A stretch of 64,000 nucleotides of DNA from Hyperoodon ampullatus. Its lineage: Eukaryota; Chordata; Mammalia; Artiodactyla; Ziphiidae. The stretch is from NCBI GenBank assembly GCA_949752795.1, contig CATKHW010000058.1, forward strand, positions 558,001-622,000, read 5' to 3'. Position numbers and translations under genes: made by a program. Below the pieces are notes generated by a model, which did no database searches, had not been told where the DNA came from, and saw only the letters and a list, made by a program, of their open reading frames with translations. Below are positions 1-11,232 of the stretch, one piece after another. The number at the start of each line of letters is the position of its first letter. The first letter of the stretch is position 1.

Positions 1-797
1 AGACAGGCCCTGGAGAACAGGGAGCCTTGTTATGTTGATGGGCGGGATGTAAATTGCCAACTGCCTCTCTGGAGGAGTGCATTGTGTTCCCTAAAACAAG
101 TAAAGAACAGAGCTACAGAGCCAAGGGCACTTCCAGTCTAGGGAATATACCTGGGAAAAACTGAAAATCAATAAGACAGAGCCACCCCAAAATTTAGGGC
201 TGCACTGCTTACAAGGACCTCAACTTGGGTACACCTTAAATATCCCAGGAAATATAAAATTGGTTCAAAAAATTGTGGTACTTACGTACGATGGAATATC
301 CCTCAGCCATGAAATCAATGTCATAAGACCAGTAGCAGCAAAATGGGTGGATTCAGGTACGATGATTCTAAGTGAAATAAGTCACAGAGAAAAAGAAACT
401 TATCATAAGTTATCACTTATGAAGATCCTGTAAACATGGCTACACTTGAACTGAGTTAGGAAAGAGAACAGTGTCTCACATTTAGAAAACACTCTTATGC
501 CTGCTTAAGGGGGAAGGAGAGGTGGGGTGATGCATAAAACCAGAGTTTGATATAAGCACAGGTCCCGTTCCAAAAACCAACTATGGAATAGACAAGACCT
601 ACACCTTCCTCAGTGAAAGGGACTCAAAACCCCATATTTCCCGCAGAGGAATATATCTGACTAGTAAGAATCTTAAAACCTATGTATTGATATGTCTCCG
701 TAAGGGAATCAAGTGTGTCTAGACTGGCATAAACATGGCAGCGAGAATCAGCTCAAACCCACTATAAAAAGGAATTTCAAAAACAAAACAAAAAAAA
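1..797 (+). repeat. Unit 0, partial, type A
   Basis: Only the 3' part is present, starting inside the ORF2 remnant. Type A markers: CCTGGGAAAAACTG, AATCAATAAGACAG, AAAATTGGTTC, CACAGAGAAAAAG, AAGTTATCAC, AGGTCCCGTTCC, GGCATAAACATGG and a tail of 8 A (790-797). Confidence 0.95.
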
Positions 798-2536
798 CTG
801 GGAAATTCTTTACAATTCCTTCAGGGTCTCTGATGAAACCTGAAATGACCCTATCTACAATGACAGCTGGATGTGGCATAAGGCTGGACACTTGGGACTG
901 AGAGGATTGGTGAGATTGGGTGAGCAAATGCAGACCCTTTAAAGCAATAATGCATGGCACACATTCCATGGGTCCCAACTCTCCAGGTTGAAGGGAATAT
1001 TACTACAGATATAACATGTACGGGAATCCTAGAGAACGGACACACTGTGAATACGAAAGGTTTCTAAAACTCAACGAATAGTCCCTCTCCTGGTGCTCCG
1101 GTTTGACTTTCCATCTGCTTTATTATCAACCTCCCAACTTGGAGAGACAGCCCCTTTAACCTCCTGGTTCGCACAGGTTGCCAATTTGGCAGAGGATGAA
1201 AGGGAAGAGGGAGAACCAATGAGAGAGTAGCTGTTAGGCATTTGGACGGGCACATATCACTGTAATTTCCCAGCAGGAAGAAGAATTAACCAAAGTCTCA
1301 GCCACCCACCGGGAATCAGTATAGATCCTGAACCAAAATTTTGGACTTGCGGTCAGCTCACCAAAAACGAGTTGAAAAATGGAGCTCAGGGGCACAGCAA
1401 TTCACAAACTGGCCGAGTAATAAAGGACAACTATCGTCCAAAAATCTGTTGAGGGAAGGCAACGAGGCGGACTTGAAAGCGAGGCAGAATAGCAGGAAAC
1501 AGATTTCCAGAGGTACGTTGGAATCGCCTTTAAAGCACAGGAAGTGGGGCACAACTTCGACAATGATGCACTTGGCCAAAAAGGGCGTATGCTTTTCTCC
1601 TGAATATATTCAGGAGAAAACGCATACGCCCTTTTTGGCCAAGCAAGCAAGCGGGCAATGCAAATCTGCACTACAAAGAAGTATCACTTCCCACCGGTCA
1701 AAAGGGACATCCACAAAATGTGTAAAAACCAGAAAGGCAAGACAGGCCCTGGAGAACAGGGAGCCTTGTTATGTTGATGGGAGGGATGTAAATTGCCAAC
1801 TGCCTCTCTGGAGGAGTGCATTGTGTTCCCTAAAACAAGTAAAGAACAGAGCTACAGAGCCAAGGGCACTTCCAGTCTAGGGAATATACCTGGGAAAAAC
1901 TGAAAATCAATAATACAGAGCCACCCCAAAATTTAGGGCTGCACTGCTTACAAGGACCTCAACTTGGGTACACCTTAAATATCCCAGGAAATATAAAATT
2001 GGTTCAAAAAATTGTGGTACTTACGTACGATGGAATATCCCTCAGCCATGAAATCAATGTCATAAGACCAGTAGCAGCAAAATGGGTGGATTCAGGTACG
2101 ATGATTCTAAGTGAAATAAGTCACAGAGAAAAAGAAACTTATCATAAGTTATCACTTATGAAGATCCTGTAAACATGGCTACACTTGAACTGAGTTAGGA
2201 AAGAGAACAGTGTCTCACATTTAGAAAACACTCTTATGCCTGCTTAAGGGGGAAGGAGAGGTGGGGTGATGCATAAAACCAGAGTTTGATATAAGCACAG
2301 GTCCCGTTCCAAAAACCAACTATGGAATAGACAAGACCTACACCTTCCTCAGTGAAAGGGACTCAAAACCCCATATTTCCCGCAGAGGAATATATCTGAC
2401 TAGTAAGAATCTTAAAACCTATGTATTGATATGTCTCCGTAAGGGAATCAAGTGTGTCTAGACTGGCATAAACATGGCAGCGAGAATCAGCTCAAACCCA
2501 CTATAAAAAGGAATTTCAAAAACAAAACAAAAAAAA
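798..2536 (+). repeat. Unit 1, type A
   Basis: 1739 bp: an A-type unit (normally 1740) that lost one base in its palindrome (1571-1643). Private changes include GAAGTGGGGC, GATGGGAGGG and AATAATACAG. Confidence 0.95.
1571..1643. repeat. Palindrome with 1-base deletion in left arm (unit 1)
   Basis: The left arm reads GGGCGTATGCTTTTCTCC where other units have GCGTTTTCTCC, so one G is missing and the palindrome is 73 bp. The deletion joins two short open frames into one 179-codon frame from 1341 to 1880. That frame starts at a TTG, so it is not taken as a gene. Confidence 0.95.
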
Positions 2537-3309
2537 CTGGGAAATTCTTTACAATTCCTTCAGGGTCTCTGATGAAACCTGAAATGACCCTATCTACAAT
2601 GACAGCTGGATGTGGCATAAGGCTGGACACTTGGGACTGAGAGGATTGGTGAGATTGGGTGAGCAAATGCAGACCCTTTAAAGCAATAATGCATGGCACA
2701 CATTCCATGGGTCCCAACTCTCCAGGTTGAAGGGAATATTACTACAGATATAACATGTACGGGAATCCTAGAGAACGGACACACTGTGAATACGAAAGGT
2801 TTCTAAAACTCAACGAATAGTCCCTCTCCTGGTGCTCCGGTTTGACTTTCCATCTGCTTTATTATCAACCTCCCAACTTGGAGAGACAGCCCCTTTAACC
2901 TCCTGGTTCGCACAGGTTGCCAATTTGGCAGAGGATGAAAGGGAAGAGGGAGAACCAATGAGAGAGTAGCTGTTAGGCATTTGGACGGGCACATATCACT
3001 GTAATTTCCCGGCAGGAAGAAGAATTAACCAAAGTCTCAGCCACCCACCGGGAATCAGTATAGATCCTGAACCAAAATTTTGGACTTGCGGTCAGCTCAC
3101 CAAAAACGAGTTGAAAAATGGAGCTCAGGGGCACAGCAATTCACAAACTGGCCGAGTAATAAAGGACAACTATCGTCCAAAAATCTATTGAGGGAAGGCA
3201 ACGAGGCGGACTTGAAAGCGAGGCAGAATAGCAGGAAACAGATTTCCAGAGGTACGTTGGAATCGCCTTTAAAGCACAGGAAGAGGGGCACAACTTCGAC
3301 AATGATGCA

Positions 3310-3383
3310 CTTGGCCAAAAAGGGCGTATGCGTTTTCTCCTGAATATATTCAGGAGAAAACGCATACGCCCTTTTTGGCCAAG
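3310..3383. repeat. Perfect 74 bp palindrome (reference copy, unit 2)
   Basis: Two 37-base arms are exact reverse complements with no spacer. The left end begins CTTGGCCAAAAAGGGCGTAT, the centre is CTGAATATATTCAG, and the right end closes with TTTTTGGCCAAG. The symmetry stops at once on both sides (A on the left, C on the right). Each arm has CpG sites. Such a sequence can extrude as a hairpin or cruciform. Its place within the unit is constant, about 773 bp after the unit start. Confidence 0.98.
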
Positions 3384-3397
3384 CAAGCAAGCGGGCA

Positions 3398-3912
3398 ATG
3401 CAAATCTGCACTACAAAGAAGTATCACTTCCGACCGGTCAAAAGGGACATCCACAAAATGTGTAAAAACCAGAAAGGCAAGACAGGCCCTGGAGAACAGG
3501 GAGCCTTGTTATGCTGATGGGCGGGATGTAAATTGCCAACTGCCTCTCTGGAGGAGTGCATTGTGTTCCCTAAAACAAGTAAACAACAGAGCTACAGAGC
3601 CAAGGGCACTTCCAGTCTAGGGAATATACCTTGGGAAAACTGAAAATCAAAAAGACACAGCCACCCCAAAATTTAGGGCTGCACTGCTTACAAGGACCTC
3701 AACTTGGGTACACCTTAAATATCCCAGGAAATATAAAAATGGTTCAAAAAATTGTGGTACTTACGTACGATGGAATATCCCTCAGCCATGAAATCAATGT
3801 CATAAGACCAGTAGCAGCAAAATGGGTGGATTCAGGTACGATGATTCTAAGTGAAATAAGTCACACAGAAAAAGAAACTTATCATAAGATATCACTTATG
3901 AAGATCCTGTAA
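3398..3912 (+). pseudogene. L1 ORF2 C-terminal remnant (reference copy, unit 2)
   Basis: Three pieces in different frames recall the C-terminal end of L1 ORF2p, the part after the reverse transcriptase. Frame starting 3398 reads MQICTTKKYHFPPV and continues with PGEQGALLC to a TGA at 3515-3517; L1 has MQI-TT--YH--PV and a GE-G-LL motif here. The Trp/Cys residues of the L1 C-terminal cysteine motif are mostly lost. A second frame gives PLWRSALCSLKQ, ending at 3620 (L1: PLWR--W-FLK). A third, 3631-3912, gives GISLSHEINVI followed by AAKWVDSGTMILSEIS and TEKETYHKISLM to a TAA; L1 has AATWMD--I-ILSEVSQTEK--YHMISL. The frame changes and stops show it is not translated as ORF2. The same remnant recurs in other units; in A-type units the third piece is shortened because the ATG-like start regions differ. 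Confidence 0.88.
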
Positions 3913-4240
3913 ACATGGCTACACTTGAACTGAGTTAGGAAAGAGAACAGTGTCTCACATTTAGAAAACACTCTTATGCCTGCTTAAGGGGGAAGGAGAG
4001 GTGGGGTGATGCATAAAACCAGAGTTTGATATAAGCACAGGTACCGTTCCAAAAACCAACTATGGAATAGACAAGACCTACACCTTCCTCAGTGAAAGGG
4101 ACTCAAAACCCCATATTTCCCGCAGAGGAATATATCTGACTAGTAAGAATCTTAAAACCTATGTATTGATATGTCTCCGTAAGGGAATCAAGTGTGTCTA
4201 GACTGGGATAAATATGGCAGCGAGAATCAGCTCAAACCCA
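3913..4240 (+). mobile_element. L1 3' UTR (reference copy, unit 2)
   Basis: Directly after the ORF2 remnant, the sequence follows the L1 3' UTR known from cetartiodactyls. Landmarks in order are TCTCACATTTAGAAAACACT, a purine run AAGGGGGAAGGAGAGGTGGGG, a block like GAATAGACAAGACCTAC, GGGACTCAAAACCCCATATT, and GGGAATCAAGTGTGTCTAGA, which parallels the L1 block TGAATCACTTTGCTGTACAC. The colinear order over more than 300 bp makes chance similarity very unlikely. The alignment is from memory of L1 consensus sequences. Confidence 0.85.
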
Positions 4241-4241
4241 C

Positions 4242-4275
4242 TATAAAAAGGAATTTCAAAAATAAAACAAAAAAA
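4242..4275 (+). other. A-rich L1 tail with TATAAA and AATAAA motifs (unit 2)
   Basis: The tail reads TATAAAAAGG, then a short spacer, then AATAAAAC and seven A. It marks the L1 3' end and the natural boundary between units. Subfamily B and most C units have AATAAA followed by 7 A; subfamily A units have AACAAA followed by 8 A. This explains the 1739 versus 1740 bp unit lengths. Whether the AATAAA hexamer is ever used as a polyadenylation signal cannot be told from sequence. Confidence 0.8.
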
Positions 4276-6014
4276 CTGGGAAATTCTTTACAATTCCTTC
4301 AGGGTCTCTGATGAAACCTGAAATGACCCTATCTACAATGACAGCTGGATGTGGCATAAGGCTGGACACTTGGGACTGAGAGGATTGGTGAGATTGGGTG
4401 AGCAAATGCAGACCCTTTAAAGCAATAATGCATGGCACACATTCCATGGGTCCCAACTCTCCAGGTTGAAGGGAATATTACTACAGATATAACATGTACG
4501 GGAATCCTAGAGAACGGACACACTGTGAATACGAAAGGTTTCTAAAACTCAACGAATAGTCCCTCTCCTGGTGCTCCGGTTTGACTTTCCATCTGCTTTA
4601 TTATCAACCTCCCAACTTGGAGAGACAGCCCCTTTAACCTCCTGGTTCGCACAAGTTGCCAATTTGGCAGAGGATGAAAGGGAAGAGGGAGAACCAATGA
4701 GAGAGTAGCTGTTAGGCATTTGGACGGGCACATATCACTGTAATTTCCCGGCAGGAAGAAGAATTAACCAAAGTCTCAGCCACCCACCCGGAATCAGTAT
4801 AGATCCTGAACCAAAATTTTGGACTTGCGGTCAGCTCACCAAAAACGAGTTGAAAAATGGAGCTCAGGGGCACAGCAATTCACAAACTGGCCGAGTAATA
4901 AAGGACAACTATCGTCCAAAAATCTGTTGAGGGAAGGCAACGAGGCGGACTTGAAAGCGAGGCAGAATAGCAGGAAACAGATTTCCAGAGGTACGTTGGA
5001 ATCGCCTTTAAAGCACAGGAAGAGGGGCACAACTTCGACAATGATGCACTTGGCCAAAAAGGGCGTATGCGTTTTCTCCTGAATATATTCAGGAGAAAAC
5101 GCATACGCCCTTTTTGGCCAAGCAAGCAAGCGGGCAATGCAAATCTGCACTACAAAGAAGTATCACTTCCCACCGGTCAAAAGGGACATCCACAAAATGT
5201 GTAAAAACCAGAAAGGCAAGACAGGCCCTGGAGAACAGGGAGCCTTGTTATGCTGATGGGCGGGATGTAAATTGCCAACTGCCTCTCTGGAGGAGTGCAT
5301 TGTGTTCCCTAAAACAAGTAAACAACAGAGCTACAGAGCCAAGGGCACTTCCAGTCTAGGGAATATACCTTGGGAAAACTGAAAATCAAAAAGACACAGC
5401 CACCCCAAAATTTAGGGCTGCACTGCTTACAAGGACCTCAACTTGGGTACACCTTAAATATCCCAGGAAATATAAAAATGGTTCAAAAAATTGTGGTACT
5501 TACGTACGATGGAATATCCCTCAGCCATGAAATCAATGTCATAAGACCAGTAGCAGCAAAATGGGTGGATTCAGGTACGATGATTCTAAGTGAAATAAGT
5601 CACACAGAAAAAGAAACTTATCATAAGATATCACTTATGAAGATCCTGTAAACATGGCTACACTTGAACTGAGTTAGGAAAGAGAACAGTGTCTCACATT
5701 TAGAAAACACTCTTATGCCTGCTTAAGGGGGAAGGAGAGGTGGGGTGATGCATAAAACCAGAGTTTGATATAAGCACAGGTACCGTTCCAAAAACCAACT
5801 ATGGAATAGACAAGACCTACACCTTCCTCAGTGAAAGGGACTCAAAACCCCATATTTCCCGCAGAGGAATATATCTGACTAGTAAGAATCTTAAAACCTA
5901 TGTATTGATATGTCTCCGTAAGGGAATCAAGTGTGTCTAGACTGGGATAAATATGGCAGCGAGAATCAGCTCAAACCCACTATAAAAAGGAATTTCAAAA
6001 ATAAAACAAAAAAA
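4276..6014 (+). repeat. Unit 3, type B
   Basis: 1739 bp, perfect palindrome at 5049-5122. Shares CACAAGTTGCC with unit 7, and CACCCACCCGG with units 4 and 7. Type B markers: CCTTGGGAAAACTG, AATCAAAAAGACAC, AAAAATGGTTC, CACACAGAAAAAG, AAGATATCAC, AGGTACCGTTCC (a GGTACC site), GGGATAAATATGG, 7 A. Confidence 0.95.
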
Positions 6015-7753
6015 CTGGGAAATTCTTTACAATTCATTCAGGGTCTCTGATGAAACCTGAAATGACCCTATCTACAATGACAGCTGGATGTGGCATAAGG
6101 CTGGACACTTGGGACTGAGAGGATTGGTGAGATTGGGTGAGCAAATGCAGACCCTTTAAAGCAATAATGCATGGCACACATTCCATGGGTCCCAACTCTC
6201 CAGGTTGAAGGGAATATTACTACAGATATAACATGTACGGGAATCCTAGAGAACGGACACACTGTGAATACGAAAGGTTTCTAAAACTCAACGAATAGTC
6301 CCTCTCCTGGTGCTCCGGTTTGACTTTCCATCTGCTTTATTATCAACCTCCCAACTTGGAGAGACAGCCCCTTTAACCTCCTGGTTCGCACAGGTTGCCA
6401 ATTTGGCAGAGGATGAAAGGGAAGAGGGAGAACCAATGAGAGAGTAGCTGTTAGGCATTTGGACGGGCACATATCACTGTAATTTCCCGGCAGGAAGAAG
6501 AATTAACCAAAGTCTCAGCCACCCACCCGGAATCAGTATAGATCCTGAACCAAAATTTTGGACTTGCGGTCAGCTCACCAAAAACGAGTTGAAAAATGGA
6601 GCTCAGGGGCACAGCAATTCACAAACTGGCCGAGTAATAAAGGACAACTATCGTCCAAAAATCTGTTGAGGGAAGGCAACGAGGCGGACTTGAAAGCGAG
6701 GCAGAATAGCAGGAAACAGATTTCCAGAGGTACGTTGGAATCGCCTTTAAAGCACAGGAAGAGGGGCACAACTTCGACAATGATGCACTTGGCCAAAAAG
6801 GGCGTATGCGTTTTCTCCTGAATATATTCAGGAGAAAACGCATACGCCCTTTTTGGCCAAGCAAGCAAGCGGGCAATGCAAATCTGCACTACAAAGAAGT
6901 ATCACTTCCGACCGGTCAAAAGGGACATCCACAAAATGTGTAAAAACCAGAAAGGCAAGACAGGCCCTGGAGAACAGGGAGCCTTGTTATGCTGATGGGC
7001 GGGATGTAAATTGCCAACTGCCTCTCTGGAGGAGTGCATTGTGTTCCCTAAAACAAGTAAACAACAGAGCTACAGAGCCAAGGGCACTTCCAGTCTAGGG
7101 AATATACCTTGGGAAAACTGAAAATCAAAAAGACACAGCCACCCCAAAATTTAGGGCTGCACTGCTTACAAGGACCTCAACTTGGGTACACCTTAAATAT
7201 CCCAGGAAATATAAAAATGGTTCAAAAAATTGTGGTACTTACGTACGATGGAATATCCCTCAGCCATGAAATCAATGTCATAAGACCAGTAGCAGCAAAA
7301 TGGGTGGATTCAGGTACGATGATTCTAAGTGAAATAAGTCACACAGAAAAAGAAACTTATCATAAGATATCACTTATGAAGATCCTGTAAACATGGCTAC
7401 ACTTGAACTGAGTTAGGAAAGAGAACAGTGTCTCACATTTAGAAAACACTCTTATGCCTGCTTAAGGGGGAAGGAGAGGTGGGGTGATGCATAAAACCAG
7501 AGTTTGATATAAGCACAGGTACCGTTCCAAAAACCAACTATGGAATAGACAAGACCTACACCTTCCTCAGTGAAAGGGACTCAAAACCCCATATTTCCCG
7601 CAGAGGAATATATCTGACTAGTAAGAATCTTAAAACCTATGTATTGATATGTCTCCGTAAGGGAATCAAGTGTGTCTAGACTGGGATAAATATGGCAGCG
7701 AGAATCAGCTCAAACCCACTATAAAAAGGAATTTCAAAAATAAAACAAAAAAA
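6015..7753 (+). repeat. Unit 4, type B
   Basis: 1739 bp, perfect palindrome at 6788-6861. Shares CTTCCGACCGG with units 2, 7 and 35. Private CAATTCATTCAGG near its 5' end. Confidence 0.95.
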
Positions 7754-9493
7754 CTGGGAAATTCTTTACAATTCCTTCAGGGTCTCTGATGAAACCTGGA
7801 ATGACCCTATCTACAATGACAGCTGGATGTGGCATAAGGCTGGACACTTGGGACTGAGAGGATTGGTGAGATTGGGTGAGCAAATGCAGACCCTTTAAAG
7901 CAATAATGCATGGCACACATTCCATGGGTCCCAACTCTCCAGGTTGAAGGGAATATTACTACAGATATAACATGTACGGGAATCCTAGAGAACGGACACA
8001 CTGTGAATACGAAAGGTTTCTAAAACTCAACGAATAGTCCCTCTCCTGGTGCTCCGGTTTGACTTTCCATCTGCTTTATTATCAACCTCCCAACTTGGAG
8101 AGACAGCCCCTTTAACCTCCTGGTTCGCACAGGTTGCCAATTTGGCAGAGGATGAAAGGGAAGAGGGAGAACCAATGAGAGAGTAGCTGTTAGGCATTTG
8201 GACGGGCACATATCACTGTAATTTCCAGGCAGGAAGAAGAATTAACCAAAGTCTCAGCCACCCACCGGGAATCAGTATAGATCCTGAACCAAAATTTTGG
8301 ACTTGCGGTCAGCTCACCAAAAACGAGTTGAAAAATGGAGCTCAGGGGCACAGCAATTCACAAACTGGCAGAGTAATAAAGAACAACTATCGTCCAAAAA
8401 TCTGTTGAGGGAAGGCAACGAGGCGGACTTGAAAGCGAGGCAGAATAGCAGGAAACAGATTTCAAGAGGTACGTTGGAATCGCCTTTAAAGCACAGGAAG
8501 AGGGGCACAACTTCGACAATGATGCACTTGGCCAAAAAGGGCGTATGCGTTTTCTCCTGAATATATTCAGGAGAAAACGCATACGCCCTTTTTGGCCAAG
8601 CAAGCAAGCGGGCAATGCAAATCTGCACTACAAAGAAGTATCACTTCCCACCGGTCAAAAGGGACATCCACAAAATGTGTAAAAACCAGAAAGGCAAGAC
8701 AGGCCCTGGAGAACAGGGAGCCTTGTTATGTTGATGGGCGGGATGTAAATTGCCAACTGCCTCTCTGGAGGAGTGCATTGTGTTCCCTAAAACAAGTAAA
8801 CAACAGAGCTACAGAGCCAAGGGCACTTCCAGTCTAGGGAATATACCTGGGAAAAACTGAAAATCAATAAGACAGAGCCACCCCAAAATTTAGGGCTGCA
8901 CTGCTTACAAGGACCTCAACTTGGGTACACCTTAAATATCCCAGGAAATATAAAATTGGTTCAAAAAATTGTGGTACTTACGTACGATGGAATATCCCTC
9001 AGCCATGAAATCAATGTCATAAGACCAGTAGCAGCAAAATGGGTGGATTCAGGTACGATGATTCTAAGTGAAATAAGTCACAGAGAAAAAGAAACTTATC
9101 ATAAGTTATCACTTATGAAGATCCTGTAAACATGGCTACACTTGAACTGAGTTAGGAAAGAGAACAGTGTCTCACATTTAGAAAACACTCTTATGCCTGC
9201 TTAAGGGGGAAGGAGAGGTGGGGTGATGCATAAAACCATAGTTTGATATAAGCACAGATACCGTTCCAAAAACCAACTATGGAATAGACAAGACCTACAC
9301 CTTCCTCAGTGAAAGGGACTCAAAACCCCATATTTCCCGCAGAGGAATATATCTGACTAGTAAGAATCTTAAAACCTATGTATTGATATGTCTCCGTAAG
9401 GGAATCAAGTGTGTCTAGACTGGCATAAATATGGCAGCGAGAATCAGCTCAAACCCACTATAAAAAGGAATTTCAAAAACAAAACAAAAAAAA
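7754..9493 (+). repeat. Unit 5, type A variant, first member of HOR 1
   Basis: 1740 bp, perfect palindrome at 8527-8600. Carries the unit 5/8/11 markers and an A-type 3' half with AGCACAGATACC and GGCATAAATATGG, which mix A and B features. Private AAACCATAGTTTG. Confidence 0.95.
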
Positions 9494-11232
9494 CTGGGAA
9501 ATTCTTTACAATTCCTTCAGGGTCTCTGATGAAACCTGAAATGACCCTATCTACAATGACAGCTGGATGTGGCATAAGGCTGGACACTTGGGACTGAGAG
9601 GATTGGTGAGATTGGGTGAGCAAATGCAGACCCTTTAAAGCAATAATGCATGGCACACATTCCATGGGTCCCAACTCTCCAGGTTGAAGGGAATATTACT
9701 ACAGATATAACATGTACGGGAATCCTAGAGAACGGACACACTGTGAATACGAAAGGTTTCTAAAACTCAACGAATAGTCCCTCTCCTGGTGCTCCGGTTT
9801 GACTTTCCATCTGCTTTATTATCAACCTCCCAACTTGGAGAGACAGCCCCTTTAACCTCCTGGTTCGCACAGGTTGCCAATTTGGCAGAGGATGAAAGGG
9901 AAGAGGGAGAACCAATGAGAGAGTAGCTGTTAGGCATTTGGACGGGCACATATCACTGTAATTTCCCGGCAGGAAGAAGAATTAACCAAAGTCTCAGCCA
10001 CCCACCGGGAATCAGTATAGATCCTGAACCAAAATTTTGGACTTGCGGTCAGCTCACCAAAAACGAGTTGAAAAATGGAGCTCAGGGGCACAGCAATTCA
10101 CAAACTGGCCGAGTAATAAAGGACAACTATCGTCCAAAAATCTGTTGAGGGAAGGCAACGAGGCGGACTTGGAAGCGAGGCAGAATAGCAGGAAACAGAT
10201 TTCAAGAGGTACGTTGGAATCGCCTTTAAAGCACAGGAAGAGGGGCACAACTTCGACAATGATGCACTTGGCCCAAAAGGGCGTATGCGTTTTCTCCTGA
10301 ATATATTCAGGAGAAAACGCATACGCCCTTTTTGGCCAAGCAAGCAAGCGGGCAATGCAAATCTGCACTACAAAGAAGTATCACTTCCCACCGGTCAAAA
10401 GGGACATCCACAAAATGTGTAAAAACCAGAAAGGCAAGACAGGCCCTGGAGAACAGGGAGCCTTGTTATGCTGATGGGCGGGATGTAAATTGCCAACTGC
10501 CTCTCTGGAGGAGTGCATTGTGTTCCCTAAAACAAGTAAACAACAGAGCTACAGAGCCAAGGGCACTTCCAGTCTAGGGAATATACCTTGGGAAAACTGA
10601 AAATCAAAAAGACACAGCCACCCCAAAATTTAGGGCTGCACTGCTTACAAGGACCTCAACTTGGGTACACCTTAAATATCCCAGGAAATATAAAAATGGT
10701 TCAAAAAATTGTGGTACTTACGTACGATGGAATATCCCTCAGCCATGAAATCAATGTCATAAGACCAGTAGCAGCAAAATGGGTGGATTCAGGTACGATG
10801 ATTCTAAGTGAAATAAGTCACACAGAAAAAGAAACTTATCATAAGATATCACTTATGAAGATCCTGTAAACATGGCTACACTTGAACTGAGTTAGGAAAG
10901 AGAACAGTGTCTCACATTTAGAAAACACTCTTATGCCTGCTTAAGGGGGAAGGAGAGGTGGGGTGATGCATAAAACCAGAGTTTGATATAAGCACAGGTA
11001 CCGTTCCAAAAACCAACTATAGAATAGACAAGACCTACACCTTCCTCAGTGAAAGGGACTCAAAACCCCATATTTCCCGCAGAGGAATATATCTGACTAG
11101 TAAGAATCTTAAAACCTATGTATTGATATGTCTCCGAAAGGGAATCAAGTGTGTCTAGACTGGGATAAATATGGCAGCGAGAATCAGCTCAAACCCACTA
11201 TAAAAAGGAATTTCAAAAATAAAACAAAAAAA
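9494..11232 (+). repeat. Unit 6, type B, second member of HOR 1
   Basis: 1739 bp. Its palindrome (10267-10340) has one mismatch. Shares a set of four or more variants with unit 9 that occur nowhere else in the window. Confidence 0.95.
10267..10340. repeat. Palindrome with one left-arm mismatch (unit 6)
   Basis: The left arm begins CTTGGCCCAAAAGGG instead of CTTGGCCAAAAAGGG. The same mismatch is in unit 9 (15485-15558), exactly 5,218 bp away, so it is a marker of the first higher-order repeat. Confidence 0.95.

Larger units (their letters stand above)
2537..4275 (+). mobile_element. Reference unit: 5'-truncated, decayed LINE-1
   Basis: This unit is used as the model for all others. Its order is: 2537-3309, sequence that aligns weakly but colinearly with L1 ORF2 downstream of the reverse transcriptase core; 3310-3383, palindrome; 3384-3912, the clearest ORF2 C-terminal remnant; 3913-4240, 3' UTR; 4242-4275, TATA-like motif and A-rich tail. 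In the first part the best match is around 2878-2960, where the block beginning GGAGAGACAGCCCCTTTAA resembles the ORF2 segment that in mammalian L1 starts GGAGAAAAGACAGCCTCTTCAA. The A tail joins directly to the 5' truncation point of the next unit, so one truncated insertion appears to have become the tandem unit. Identity of the 3' half as L1 is secure; identity of the 5' half rests on my by-eye alignment to remembered L1 sequence. Confidence 0.85.

Noticed and set aside
1341..1880. A 179-codon gene in unit 1
   Set aside because: It exists only because of a one-base deletion in one unit, and begins at TTG. Parts of it are L1 ORF2 debris.
2537..3309. Endogenous retrovirus pol or env in the unit's 5' half, minus strand
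   Set aside because: I looked for reverse transcriptase, RNase H and integrase patterns and found none. A plus-strand L1 ORF2 alignment explains the region better.
3097..3411. Recurrent 104-codon minus-strand frame and the other frames of 60-95 codons as genes
   Set aside because: They recur once per satellite unit, overlap each other on both strands, often start at non-ATG codons, and change length with single indels. The 104-codon frame runs through the palindrome and antisense to L1, and shows no family pattern I recognise.
8217..8240. CENP-B box
   Set aside because: The closest stretches (around CCCGGCAGGAAGAAG and TTCGCACAGGTTGCC in each unit) lack required bases of the TTCGNNNNANNCGGG motif. 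I cannot call a CENP-B site.
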